From DATCIH01 sp036507955 (GTDB taxonomy: Bacteria; Bacillota; Clostridia; Clostridiales; Clostridiaceae), in contig DATCIH010000092.1 of NCBI GenBank assembly GCA_036507955.1, positions 1-55,172 of the forward strand: a stretch of 55,172 bases of DNA, given 5' to 3'. Positions 17,975 through 26,870 of the stretch are shown here, piece after piece. The notes under the pieces were generated by a model. That model searched no databases, was not told the DNA's origin, and saw only the letters and a program-made list of their open reading frames with translations. A program made the translations under genes and the position numbers. Numbering within the stretch: position 1 is the stretch's first letter; every line of letters begins with the position of its first letter.

Positions 17975-18940
17975 ATGCGCAGAATATCGAAAGCAATTAT
18001 TTTTTCTCTTAGCTTTATATCTTTACTTCTTATAAACAATACAGCTTCCTATGCAGCAAACATTCCGCTTGATAAACATTTGGCTAAGCAGTATGCTACA
18101 AATCGTGAAAAGTCAGAGTTAGTTACAGCTGGGAAAGATTATTTTCTAGAAGGTGCAATCGCAAGGCTTGGTATAGCAGATTATAGTTTATCTGCTCCTA
18201 TAAGAGTATACAAGCTTATAGATACTAATTCTTTTATTAATACCTATAATAACAAAAATAAGCTTACTGATTATATATCAAAATATTATTCCTTTTACCA
18301 GTTCATAATTTCACCTGATGATAAGTCTTTAGGCTGTATTGTCTATCATAAAGATTCTGTAGAAGATCTAAAAAACTATAAGTCAGTTACTGATCCAACA
18401 GATAAAGCATTTATTTTAAAGCAATACAACAAAAATAAGAATAAATGGTATGTTTCAGAAATAAATTCTGGCGATTATTTAGAATATTTTAGTAATTTAT
18501 CTAATATACAAACGAGACTTAACTCAGTGGGAATGAATAATATTGATAATATAACTTTATTAGAGCCTAGCGGGGTTATCCTAAGTATGATATATGTAAA
18601 TAGGGGAAATAAGGAGTACTCTTTACCAATTGGAACGGAAGGTAGTGGTTACACTACAGATAATGTATACAAATTAAGCGATATATTAGATCCAAGACTT
18701 AAAACTGCAAAATATTACTTGAAAAATCCAGTGGATCTATCAAAAGTAGCTATGGGATATAATCCACCAATCCAAGAACCTATGTTAACACCTATTACAA
18801 AAGTTCCCCCTTACACACGTCGCCCCTTAGCCCTTATTATTGTTTTTATTATAATAGGTTTTGCTTGTATAATATTACTTTTCAAGTGCAAAGCCTCTAT
18901 TCTAAGTAGGTTTTCATTTAGAAAAAAAGTTAAACTATAA
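17975..18940 (+). CDS. Exported, C-terminally membrane-anchored protein of unknown function
   Basis: 321 aa. Residues 1-28 form a signal peptide ending ASYAA. A soluble extracytoplasmic domain of about 250 residues follows, rich in Tyr, Asn and Lys, with no motif I recognise. Near residue 285 a 22-residue membrane helix (ALIIVFIIIGFACIILLF) is followed by a short basic tail, so the bulk of the protein lies outside the cell. AAGGGGATGG lies just before the ATG. Monocistronic between icd and the ABC-F gene. Possibly a surface or sporulation-related protein; there is no direct evidence for either. Confidence 0.75.
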   Translation: MRRISKAIIFSLSFISLLLINNTASYAANIPLDKHLAKQYATNREKSELVTAGKDYFLEGAIARLGIADYSLSAPIRVYKLIDTNSFINTYNNKNKLTDYISKYYSFYQFIISPDDKSLGCIVYHKDSVEDLKNYKSVTDPTDKAFILKQYNKNKNKWYVSEINSGDYLEYFSNLSNIQTRLNSVGMNNIDNITLLEPSGVILSMIYVNRGNKEYSLPIGTEGSGYTTDNVYKLSDILDPRLKTAKYYLKNPVDLSKVAMGYNPPIQEPMLTPITKVPPYTRRPLALIIVFIIIGFACIILLFKCKASILSRFSFRKKVKL

Positions 18941-18944
18941 AGTT

Positions 18945-18982
18945 AAGGGGTAAAACGAAACATAAGTTTCACTTTACCCCTT
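18945..18982. terminator. Hairpin between convergent genes
   Basis: A 17-bp stem with two mismatches (AAGGGGTAAA...GAAAC / GTTTC...TTTACCCCTT) and a four-base loop, just after the stop of the 321-aa exported protein and facing the ABC-F gene. Confidence 0.75.
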
Positions 18983-19055
18983 TAATAATCCTATTTTTAT
19001 TTTGATTTGAACCATTATGCCTAAAGCATAGAATTAGGTTACTCATCTATAAAAT

Positions 19056-20639
19056 CTACTTCAACTCCAAATATTCATCATAGTTCATTCTCTTATCTAT
19101 TATGCCATCCTCAGTTAACTCTATTATTCTATTTGCAATCGTTGATATAAACTGATGATCATGGGAAGCAAATAATAAATTGCTTTTATAATCTATAAGA
19201 CCATTATTTAAGGCTGTTATAGATTCTAGGTCAAGATGATTTGTAGGTTGATCTAATATAAGTGCATTAGCGTTACTTAGCATCATTCTAGATAACATAC
19301 ATCTTACTTTTTCTCCACCGGACAAAACATTAACTTCCTTTAAAGCTTCTTCCCCTGAAAATAGCATTCTGCCTAGAAATCCTCGTATATAACTCTCAGC
19401 TTTCTCTTCAGAATACTGTCTTAACCAATCCACTAGGTTAAGATTCACATCATTAAAGAATTCTGAATTGTCTTTTGGGAAATATGCCTTAGTTATAGTA
19501 ATTCCCCATTTAAATTCCCCGCTATCTGGTTCCATTTCGCCAGTAAGTATTTTAAATAAAGCTGTTTGACTACTTTCATTTTCACCAACAAAGGCTATCT
19601 TATCACCCTTATATAATATAAAGCTTACATCATTTAGTACCTTTACTCCATCAAGAGTCTTGGATATACCCTCAACCTTAAGTATTTCATTTCCAACTTC
19701 CCTTTCTGGCTTAAATCCAACAAAGGGATATTTTCTGTTTGAAGGTTGAATATCATCTAAGGTTATCTTTTCTAATAGCTTCTTCCTGGAAGTTGCTTGT
19801 TTGGATTTAGATGCATTAGCACTAAACCTTTGAACAAATTCCTGAAGATCCTTTATTTTTTCTTCTTTTTTCTTGTTCTGATCCTTCATCATGGCTTGTG
19901 CTAGTTGACTTGATTCATACCAGAAATCATAATTACCAACATATAATTTGATTTTTCCAAAATCCACATCTGCCAAATGTGTACATACCTTATTTAAGAA
20001 ATGTCTATCATGGGACACAACTATTACAGTACCTTCAAAATTAATCAAAAATTCTTCAAGCCAGTTAATAGAATTTAAATCCATGTGATTAGTAGGCTCA
20101 TCTAGTATCAATATACCTGGTTTGCCAAACAAAGCCTGAGCAAGAAGTACTTTCAACTTTTCTGCTCCAGAAATATCTGACATTAGCTTTTCATGAAGCT
20201 CTGTTCCTACTCCTAGACCTTGAAGTAAAGATGAAGCCTCTGATTCTGCTTCCCATCCATTAAGTTCAGCAAATTCTCCCTCGAGTTCTGATGCTTTTAT
20301 TCCATCTGCATCAGTAAAGTCTGCTTTAGCGTATAGTTCGTCCTTTTCCTTCATTATTTCATAAAGTCTAGAATTTCCCATAACAACTGTCTCTAGGACT
20401 TTAATAGCATCATATTCATAATGATCTTGTTTTAAAACTGACATTCTAATTCCAGAACCTATACTTATCTCTCCTGTATTTGGTTCTAAATCGCCAGATA
20501 GTATCCTCAAAAAAGTGGTCTTCCCTGCCCCATTGGCACCAATAACACCATAACAATTTCCAGGAGTAAATTTAATATTTACATTTTCAAAGAGTTTTCT
20601 TCCTCCGAATCTTAAGCTTACATTAACAACATTGATCAA
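19056..20639 (-). CDS. ABC-F family ATPase (YkpA/YbiT-like)
   Basis: 527 aa, two ABC domains in one chain and no membrane part, typical of ribosome-acting ABC-F proteins. The first P-loop GANGAGKTT and Walker B LILDEPTNHMDLNSINWLE are intact, with the Lys/Asp/Glu-rich inter-domain linker near 240-290. The second P-loop reads GENESSQTA, where the invariant Lys is Gln; the second signature LSGGEKVRC and LILDQPTNHLDLES (Gln for the catalytic-base Glu neighbour) are otherwise recognisable. An upstream GTG (20669) lacks an RBS; TTG at 20639 has GAGG 11 bases upstream and matches the family start INVVNVSLRFGG. Role in translation is inferred. Confidence 0.9.
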   Translation of the reverse strand: MINVVNVSLRFGGRKLFENVNIKFTPGNCYGVIGANGAGKTTFLRILSGDLEPNTGEISIGSGIRMSVLKQDHYEYDAIKVLETVVMGNSRLYEIMKEKDELYAKADFTDADGIKASELEGEFAELNGWEAESEASSLLQGLGVGTELHEKLMSDISGAEKLKVLLAQALFGKPGILILDEPTNHMDLNSINWLEEFLINFEGTVIVVSHDRHFLNKVCTHLADVDFGKIKLYVGNYDFWYESSQLAQAMMKDQNKKKEEKIKDLQEFVQRFSANASKSKQATSRKKLLEKITLDDIQPSNRKYPFVGFKPEREVGNEILKVEGISKTLDGVKVLNDVSFILYKGDKIAFVGENESSQTALFKILTGEMEPDSGEFKWGITITKAYFPKDNSEFFNDVNLNLVDWLRQYSEEKAESYIRGFLGRMLFSGEEALKEVNVLSGGEKVRCMLSRMMLSNANALILDQPTNHLDLESITALNNGLIDYKSNLLFASHDHQFISTIANRIIELTEDGIIDKRMNYDEYLELK

Positions 20640-20809
20640 TTTACTACCATCCTCTATATATAATTTCACATACGAAAAATATTATATCATAAATTAGCTT
20701 AAAATAGAACATAATAAATAAAATGATGCATAAGTATACTTTTATTTAATAATATTTCCCATATATGATAAAATAGATTTGATTGATGAAATAAGGATGG
20801 TGGAACGAT

Positions 20810-21070
20810 TTGAAAGTTTTAACTATATTAATAACAGACTGGTGTCCTCACTGTAATAGAGCTATAAAATGGTTGAAAGAGATAAAGGAAGAAGACTCAC
20901 GGTTTAAAGAAGTCGAAATAACGATTATTGATGAAGAAAAGCAGCCAGAGCTATCAGAAAAATTTGATTATTATTATGTACCAACCTATTATGTTGATGG
21001 TGTAAAAATACATGAGGGTGCCACCTCTAAGGATCAACTTATAGAAGCCTTAGAAGTAGCAGTAAAATAG
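20810..21070 (+). CDS. Thioredoxin/glutaredoxin-like protein with CPHC
   Basis: 86 aa, thioredoxin fold. The redox motif WCPHC lies at residues 11-15, followed by the helix RAIKWLKEI, the cis-Pro region YVPTYYVDG and a C-terminal helix. CPHC is the DsbA-type motif in a minimal thioredoxin-like protein without a signal peptide, so it should be cytoplasmic. The start is TTG with GGTGG 7 bases before it. It is followed after 18 bases by the GH63-type gene on the same strand; a functional link is not obvious. Confidence 0.85.
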   Translation: MKVLTILITDWCPHCNRAIKWLKEIKEEDSRFKEVEITIIDEEKQPELSEKFDYYYVPTYYVDGVKIHEGATSKDQLIEALEVAVK

Positions 21071-21088
21071 TCAAAAGGAGATTTACTT

Positions 21089-23194
21089 ATGAAAGAAATA
21101 GATTCCTGGAATACCTGGGACGTTAGGTGCTTAAATGGGGTAATGAAAGTTCCCCAGATGGCTGAAATTAGAGTTGGTATATATGATGAAAATAAAAAGA
21201 AATATTTAGATGAGCTGCTTTGGGACAAGGTTTCAAGATTTGGCCATCATGAAGTTTATGGCAAGTATTTTGATTTAGATTTGAAATATGAGGACTTTAA
21301 ATTTAATATGGAATTTGCCAGCAGTGATGATATATTTGTTTATAAAGTCACCCCTATAGATAAAGTGGAAAATATTAAATTTTTCGTAGCTGGGATGCTG
21401 CGCTGGAACTCCGCTGGAAAAATAGATAGGGAAGATGATACTATTAGCTTTACTGGAGATGATTATTATTACAATATAAAGGTTATCGGTCCTATAGATA
21501 ATATTACTCCTATAAATGTGTCTCATCAGGGCATTCTTTTAGATAGCACTGAGCCAATATACATATGCTGCAATAATAACATGAGTATTTCTGAAATGAA
21601 TATATTTTTAGCCCATTATAAAAAGCACTGGATGAATCACATGGTAAAAGGTGCAGGTCTTTTAAATGAAGCACCGGAAGCAATAATTAAAGGGCTTATT
21701 TGGAACACCATCTATGAGCCTATAAAGAAAAGACTTTGTACTCCTGTTTCTAGAGCCTGGTGCATTGCTAATGGGACTAGCTTCGGGTCCTATGTTTTAT
21801 TTGAATGGGATACTTTTTTTTGTAGCTTGCTTAGCAGCCTTCAGGATAAGGAGCTAGCTTATCAAGAAGTTTCTAGCATACTTCAGGAGATAACTAAGGA
21901 TGGTTTTATACCTAATTTCGGGTCTCAAATAGGTGGCAGTACCGATAGAGCCCAGCCTCCTGTAGGTTCCTACTGTGTATTAAAGTTGTATAAGCAATTT
22001 GGCGATATAGAGTTACTCCAAGATAGCTTCGAGAGCTTACTAATATTTAATAGCTGGTGGCTCCCAAATAGGGATGGGAACAAAGATGGCTTACTTGAAT
22101 GGGGTTCAAATGCAGATAAATTAGGAGAAGCATCTTGGTGGGAAGCTCATAATATACACGCTGCTAACTATGAATCCGGTCTTGATAACAGCCCTATGTA
22201 TGATGGAGTTAAATTTAATAATGAAACAAATACCATGGAGCTTATAGATGTTGGCTTAAATTCCTTATATGCTATGGACTGCTGGGCCTTATCTGAAATA
22301 GCTAAAATATTAAATAAGCCATTAGAGGCAACCTATTTAGTAAATGAATATAATAGAATCTCCGATCTCATTAATAAAGAGCTTTGGAATCAAGAAGTAG
22401 GTATGTACTGTAATAAATACTGGGATGGAACCTTTAGTAATAGATTGTCTCCTACTAACTTTTATCCTATGCTAGCCGGAATACCCTCTAAAGAAATAGC
22501 AGCTAGAATGGTACACGACCATCTAGAAAATACTGATGAGTTTTGGGGCGAGTATGTTATACCTAGCATAGCAAAGAATGATCCTGCCTTTTTGGATAAT
22601 GACTATTGGCGAGGTAGAATCTGGGGACCTATGAACTTTCTTGTTTCCGAGGGTTTAAAGAGGTACGACTTTTATGAAATCTCCTACGAGTTTTCCAAAA
22701 AAAGTCTTAACCTATTTTTAAAGGAATGGCTAGAGGAAAATCATATTCACGAAAATTATAACTCCTTAACTGGTGATGGGGATGATGTTAAAAATGCAGA
22801 CCCAGTATATACCTGGGGAGGTCTACTCGGCTATACCGCCATAGGTGAACTTATAGAATTTGAGCCCTGGGCTACTATAAAGCTTGGAAATTTAAGTGAG
22901 GATAGCTCTTCTATTTATAACTTTTCAGTAAATAATGACCTATATGACGTTGTTAAAGAGGAAGGTTTTATAGTTAATAAAAATGGCAATAAATATATTG
23001 AAGCTAGTATTCCAGTAATAATATATGATCTTACCTTTGATGAGGACACTTTAAGCTTAAGCCTGCTTCATAATAAAATTGGCACCTTAAAACTGTATTT
23101 ACCAGAAAATATAAAATTAATTAATGCCACTATAAATGGTATAAACACGAGCTTTGACAATATTCAAGCCTCTCTGGGTATAAGCTTATCCTAA
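21089..23194 (+). CDS. GH63/MGH1-like (alpha/alpha)6 glycosidase, cytoplasmic
   Basis: 701 aa, no signal peptide. The catalytic toroid (about 190-590) carries family landmarks: FEWDTFFCSLLSSLQDKELA, KDGFIPNFGSQIGGSTDRAQ, LLEWGSNADKLGEASWWEAH, ESGLDNSPMYDG (likely acid Asp) and WRGRIWGPMNFLVSEGL, then NPVYTW-like NADPVYTWGGLLGY. Proteins of this type include alpha-glucosidase, mannosylglycerate hydrolase and trehalase relatives, so the sugar specificity cannot be stated. Beta-rich domains flank both sides. AAAAGGAGATT precedes the ATG; 18 bases after the thioredoxin-like gene. Confidence 0.85.
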   Translation: MKEIDSWNTWDVRCLNGVMKVPQMAEIRVGIYDENKKKYLDELLWDKVSRFGHHEVYGKYFDLDLKYEDFKFNMEFASSDDIFVYKVTPIDKVENIKFFVAGMLRWNSAGKIDREDDTISFTGDDYYYNIKVIGPIDNITPINVSHQGILLDSTEPIYICCNNNMSISEMNIFLAHYKKHWMNHMVKGAGLLNEAPEAIIKGLIWNTIYEPIKKRLCTPVSRAWCIANGTSFGSYVLFEWDTFFCSLLSSLQDKELAYQEVSSILQEITKDGFIPNFGSQIGGSTDRAQPPVGSYCVLKLYKQFGDIELLQDSFESLLIFNSWWLPNRDGNKDGLLEWGSNADKLGEASWWEAHNIHAANYESGLDNSPMYDGVKFNNETNTMELIDVGLNSLYAMDCWALSEIAKILNKPLEATYLVNEYNRISDLINKELWNQEVGMYCNKYWDGTFSNRLSPTNFYPMLAGIPSKEIAARMVHDHLENTDEFWGEYVIPSIAKNDPAFLDNDYWRGRIWGPMNFLVSEGLKRYDFYEISYEFSKKSLNLFLKEWLEENHIHENYNSLTGDGDDVKNADPVYTWGGLLGYTAIGELIEFEPWATIKLGNLSEDSSSIYNFSVNNDLYDVVKEEGFIVNKNGNKYIEASIPVIIYDLTFDEDTLSLSLLHNKIGTLKLYLPENIKLINATINGINTSFDNIQASLGISLS

Positions 23195-23228
23195 GAAGAG
23201 CTTAAAAAAAAATAGGAATTGATTACAC

Positions 23229-23256
23229 AAAAAGCATGTGCTTTCACATGCTTTTT
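23229..23256. terminator. Bidirectional terminator between glycosidase and GNAT genes
   Basis: A perfect 12-bp stem AAAAAGCATGTG / CACATGCTTTTT with a CTTT loop and T-run on the plus strand, A-run on the other side. The GNAT stop codon touches its edge. Confidence 0.9.
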
Positions 23257-23735
23257 TATGGTTTTGTAATTTCTTTCCTTAACAATAAATTATACTCATA
23301 AGTTTTATCTCCAACGGTTTCGCACCCTCTGTCTATAACTTGAGTAAAACCATAACTATTATATATATGTTTAGAATTATAGTTATCATCTTCTACACCT
23401 ACAGTAAATTCACTATAGCCTTCCCCTTCTAAAGTTTTAATAGCATATTCTACTAATTTTCTACCCAATCCTTGATTCTGATAATCTATATAAACTCTGA
23501 AAGCACTTAAATAAACTCTAACACTTGAAATTGTTTCATATCTTAATCCACTTTCATAATAAACTGAAAGTTCACCAATAAATTCTTCCTCACAAATTAT
23601 TACAAAAATGTCCCTTTTCCTATTTAATAGGTCCGTTGTTGTGTCCCCTATAAATTTATCCAGATCACTATACACATATAGCTTGTCTAACTTATATAAC
23701 TCTTCTACTTCAATCTTTCTGATTTCATAATTCAT
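23256..23735 (-). CDS. GNAT-family N-acetyltransferase
   Basis: 159 aa, single GNAT domain. The acetyl-CoA motif reads YQNQGLGRKLVEYAI, followed by FTVGVEDDNYNSKHIYNSYGFTQV, the usual motif B with a conserved Tyr near the C-terminus. The acceptor (small molecule, peptide or antibiotic) cannot be told. Monocistronic. Confidence 0.88.
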   Translation of the reverse strand: MNYEIRKIEVEELYKLDKLYVYSDLDKFIGDTTTDLLNRKRDIFVIICEEEFIGELSVYYESGLRYETISSVRVYLSAFRVYIDYQNQGLGRKLVEYAIKTLEGEGYSEFTVGVEDDNYNSKHIYNSYGFTQVIDRGCETVGDKTYEYNLLLRKEITKP

Positions 23736-23810
23736 AATATCAACTCCAAATTAATTGTAGCATAATTATAGAGGAAATTATAATAATTTACATTATTGAG
23801 CAAATACCCG

Positions 23811-23867
23811 TCAAACAATAAAAGATCCTGTGATTTTTCCATCACAGGATCTTTGACAGTCTAATTA
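23811..23867. repeat. 57-nt direct repeat copy A, containing a terminator hairpin
   Basis: Copy A of a 57-base sequence that recurs at 24849-24905 in the same orientation with 52 of 57 bases identical. It contains a perfect 13-bp hairpin (AAAGATCCTGTGA / TCACAGGATCTTT) and lies just after the Rpn-like gene, for which it probably serves as terminator. Confidence 0.85.
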
Positions 23868-23895
23868 CGTTATATTATTTTAAATTTATACTTAT

Positions 23896-24746
23896 CTAAT
23901 TTTTTTCTTTATTCAACTCATAAAGTTTTTGTATTTCTTCGTTTTTCAATCCTGTTATTTCAATTATATCATCTATAACAAAGCCTTTTTTTACCATTCT
24001 AGTTGCAGCCTCAAACTTCTCCACTTTTTTACCTTCTTTTATACCTTCTTCAATACCTTCTTTTCTCAATTCAATACCTACCCTAGTCATCTTTAACCTC
24101 TCCTTTAATTTAAATACATATTCCTTATCTATAAACTTGTCGGAAATACCTACTATAGCTCCGATATATAGTATCTTCTCATTATCGTCACAAATCTCTG
24201 AAGCAAGTTCTACTGCGCTAATCGCCATTTCATTCTTGTCTATTTTACTTTTCATTAAAGGCAAAAATATTAAGTTCAATTTATCTCTATCATTTAATTT
24301 CTCATTTTTATGAATTTTGCCTTGTAAATCATAAAAATATCATCTCCATTGAAGGCTTTCATATAAACATTAGAGACTTGGTAACTAATTGATCCGATAT
24401 CGATACTACCAATGGCATGTTCAATTTCGGCAGAATAAATCACTGCAGTATTAATATCCTTTTTATCTTTTTTATATAACCTAGCATCATAGAGCAAAAA
24501 TCTTGCAAGGTTATCTTTTTTATTTGTTGTTTGAAACTCGAGATGTAATATGCTATCATCTTCCAGCAAAAATACAAAATCCATAGCTTCTTCACTAACG
24601 TCTAAAACTGGAAGTTCAGTTGAGATCACTGCTTTAATTTTGGCGGTTTTTAGTCCATAAAAATCTAAAACTACATCCTTAAAAGCTGCTGACATGTACT
24701 TTAAAATTATATCATTGTTTTGATATGCTATCTCTTTCATTTCCAT
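23896..24746 (-). pseudogene. Rpn/PD-(D/E)XK transposase-like gene, frameshifted
   Basis: Two reading frames together make one protein of the Rpn family (recombination-promoting nuclease, PD-(D/E)XK). The upstream part (24746-24294) has the nuclease core with DFVFLLEDDSILHLEFQTT and RFLLYDARLY. The downstream part (to 23896) holds LIFLPLMKSK, then the Lys/Glu-rich GIEEGIKEGKK and a helical tail. In the third frame the sequence KIHKNEKLNDRDKLNLIFL joins them, so a single-base shift near 24330, close to a run of five T, splits the gene. Family members are about 280-310 aa, the combined length here. Catalytic residues Asp and ExQ are retained. It could be an assembly error or a true mutation. 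Confidence 0.82.
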
Positions 24747-24848
24747 CACTACTTCCTATTATATCATAGATCTATGTAATTATAATATTTGCTAATTAAA
24801 GAAAACTATGCAAACATTTATTCGGTTTATGGGAATGTATACATCCCA

Positions 24849-24905
24849 TCAAACAATAAAAAATCCTGTGATTTTTACTTCACAGGATTTTTTACAGTCT
24901 AATTA
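24849..24905. repeat. 57-nt direct repeat copy B, containing a terminator hairpin
   Basis: Copy B of the repeat at 23811-23867 (five substitutions, no gaps). The 14-bp stem AAAAAATCCTGTGA / TCACAGGATTTTTT with U-rich end acts as terminator of the PadR operon 2; the stop codon of the DUF4097 gene lies at the edge of the repeat. Next to it, at 24831-24847, is a short palindrome GGGAATGTATACATCCC. Confidence 0.85.
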
Positions 24906-25832
24906 ATCAACTTTACTTATATTAATATTCCCAGAGCTTGTTCTTGCTGTGATTTCTTTGTAGGGACCGTCTCCAACTTTAATTGTCCCATTATTTCTAT
25001 TATTATTCTTATAGCTGATATCGAAATCTGAATTTATATTGCCTGAGCTACTGTTGCCATCCAGCTTAAAGCCTAATTTGGATGGGATATCTATAATTAT
25101 ATTACCTGAATTTGCACTAAGGTCCACCTTATCACCTATCTGTGATAAACCTACCTCTATATTTCCAGAGGAGGCAAAAATGCTTCCCCCTCCCGAAAGA
25201 GGTTTAACATTTATATTTCCTGAGGAGGTTGATAGATTAAAGGTATCTGAAAACACTTCTCCGAGTTTTACATTTCCTGAGCTACTTTTTAATAGAAAGT
25301 TTTTCGATTTAATGCTGTAATCACTTGTTATATTACCAGAGGACTCTGATAGCTCCATATTATTTAAATTGAAGATGGAATCAATATTCATGTTTCCAGA
25401 GGAATTATTTATATATACGTCCTTATCATAATTTTCAGGTATATACACCTCATAAACCTGGTTAAAACTAGCCCAATTAAAGATGTTCAATGAAAATATT
25501 TTATTTTCTTCCTTAACTTTTAGGGTATCCCCTTCCTTTGTCATAACAAACTTTTGATTGTCCTTAAGCTTACCTGGAGCTTTTTGAACTACTCGAATTT
25601 GTTCCTCTTTAGTTGTTTTTACTATCACATCCCCACTTGAAAAATTCAAATCAAGCTTTGTAACATTGTTTAAAGTGGAGCTTTCTTCCTTCTGTAGCTT
25701 TAGTACTCCACCACTAAAATTCATAATATTTATTTTATTTCCAGAGCTTATTTGATAAATTAAGATGCAAGTGAGAAACAAAGCAATAACCGCCCATATA
25801 CCTATTAGAAGTTTAATTAATGATTTATTCAT
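24903..25832 (-). CDS. Membrane-anchored toastrack (DUF4097) protein
   Basis: 309 aa. An N-terminal membrane helix (about 7-28) is followed by repeated beta-strand units, with SSGN or ANSGN turns about every 20 residues (for example NINKVD-like ends, SSGNMNID, SSGNITSD, SSGNVKLG, SSGNINVK, NSGNIIID). This is the DUF4097/toastrack fold, a right-handed beta repeat found as output or sensor domain beside PspC, LiaI and PadR-type regulators. AAGGAG lies 7 bases before the ATG, one base after the HAAS gene stop. Third gene of PadR operon 2. It probably stands outside the membrane and takes part in sensing envelope stress; that role is inferred from family context. Confidence 0.85.
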   Translation of the reverse strand: MNKSLIKLLIGIWAVIALFLTCILIYQISSGNKINIMNFSGGVLKLQKEESSTLNNVTKLDLNFSSGDVIVKTTKEEQIRVVQKAPGKLKDNQKFVMTKEGDTLKVKEENKIFSLNIFNWASFNQVYEVYIPENYDKDVYINNSSGNMNIDSIFNLNNMELSESSGNITSDYSIKSKNFLLKSSSGNVKLGEVFSDTFNLSTSSGNINVKPLSGGGSIFASSGNIEVGLSQIGDKVDLSANSGNIIIDIPSKLGFKLDGNSSSGNINSDFDISYKNNNRNNGTIKVGDGPYKEITARTSSGNINISKVD

Positions 25833-25833
25833 T

Positions 25834-26493
25834 TTATGACTCCTTAAGTTGGAATATTAGGGTTATTATTCTCTCTAAAGCAACTCCCAATATAAATATT
25901 ATCCAAGAAAATGCCCAAGCGCCAAATAAAAAGCTTACAATTAGGTATATAGCTGTTATTAATGTCCAAACTATCGATCTTACAGATTTTAATATGTTAT
26001 TCTTCCTATTGCTAGTAGATTTCCACTCTTTAAAATCCTCAACTATTGTATCCTCAGTTTTTACATATCTAGGTCTTGACATAGAATAATAGATAATTAA
26101 CCAGGTAGCTACTGCATCCATTGTAAGCATTATGCATACTCCTATAGTACCATCTGTATTAAATACAGCTGTAGTTAATATTAAAACAACTACGCTCATA
26201 ATATAAATTCCTATGGCGGATGAGAGCACAAGAGCCGTCTTTTGTCTCTCCTTTTGAATCTGGCCATAATCTAAAACATTCTGTTCCTTTAAGCCCTTAA
26301 TCAAATCATCCACATCCCCAATATCTGAAACAACTATGCTGACTGCTTCATCTTCGCTTCTTCCTTGTGATATTTGATCATTATATTTATCGATAAGGTT
26401 TGCTAAAAGTTCCTCTTTAAGTTCATTTGCCCTACGTGTTTTAGGCGCAGCTTCAAAAAGCTCCTCTATTTTTTTGTTTAATTTCTCATACAT
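25834..26493 (-). CDS. HAAS/DUF1700-type membrane protein (operon 2)
   Basis: 219 aa. The N-terminal HAAS domain (RRANELKEELLANLIDKYNDQ, SEDEAVSIVVSDIGDVDDLI) is followed by four or so membrane helices. GGAGG lies 8 bases before the ATG at 26493; the ATGs at 26508 and 26499 overlap or crowd the ribosome site. The start overlaps the PadR stop by 8 bases (ATGTATGA), the same distance as in operon 1. Likely transmits a membrane signal to PadR. It shares layout with the operon 1 protein but the sequences are clearly distinct. Confidence 0.85.
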   Translation of the reverse strand: MYEKLNKKIEELFEAAPKTRRANELKEELLANLIDKYNDQISQGRSEDEAVSIVVSDIGDVDDLIKGLKEQNVLDYGQIQKERQKTALVLSSAIGIYIMSVVVLILTTAVFNTDGTIGVCIMLTMDAVATWLIIYYSMSRPRYVKTEDTIVEDFKEWKSTSNRKNNILKSVRSIVWTLITAIYLIVSFLFGAWAFSWIIFILGVALERIITLIFQLKES

Positions 26494-26827
26494 TAACATT
26501 ACCTCCATTAACTAAACTATCAATTAATTCCTTTGCCTCAATCCAATCTTCTCTGTTTTGCTTAAGGGCTGCCCTACCTAAGGTGGTTATTTTGTAATAT
26601 CTTCTTCTAGCCCCAGTGGTTTCATCTCCCCAATAGGAAGTTATGAAGAAGGCCTGTTCCAATCTTCTAAAGGCTGAATACAAAGTAGCTTCCTTTAGTT
26701 CATATTTATTGTTTGTGGTTATTTGAATAGATTTATTTATCTCATAGCCGTAGCTCTCTTTATCTTCTAAATGGGCCAATATAATTGTTTCGGTATGGCC
26801 TCTTATAATATCTGATGTTATTGACAT
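26486..26827 (-). CDS. PadR-family transcriptional repressor (operon 2)
   Basis: 113 aa. DIIRGHTETIILAHLEDKES, GYEINKSIQITTNNKYELKE, LYSAFRRLEQAFFITSYWGD and GARRRYYKITTLGRAALKQN give the complete PadR winged helix and a C-terminal dimerisation helix. It starts with ATG after AAAGGTAAAGGAG. First gene of a three-gene operon with the HAAS and toastrack genes. Similar in pattern and length to the operon 1 PadR, so the two probably arose by duplication or parallel acquisition. Likely autoregulates through the palindrome upstream. Confidence 0.92.
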   Translation of the reverse strand: MSITSDIIRGHTETIILAHLEDKESYGYEINKSIQITTNNKYELKEATLYSAFRRLEQAFFITSYWGDETTGARRRYYKITTLGRAALKQNREDWIEAKELIDSLVNGGNVNV

Positions 26828-26870
26828 AATTCTTACTCCTTTACCTTTCTTAAATGCTTATTATATTTCT

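Noticed and set aside
24300..24350. Programmed ribosomal frameshift in the Rpn gene
   Set aside because: The T-run is short and no downstream pseudoknot is visible; ordinary mutation or a sequencing error is more likely.
23811..24905. 57-nt repeats as a CRISPR array
   Set aside because: Only two copies about 1 kb apart, each a terminator hairpin next to a gene end, with a gene between them instead of short spacers.
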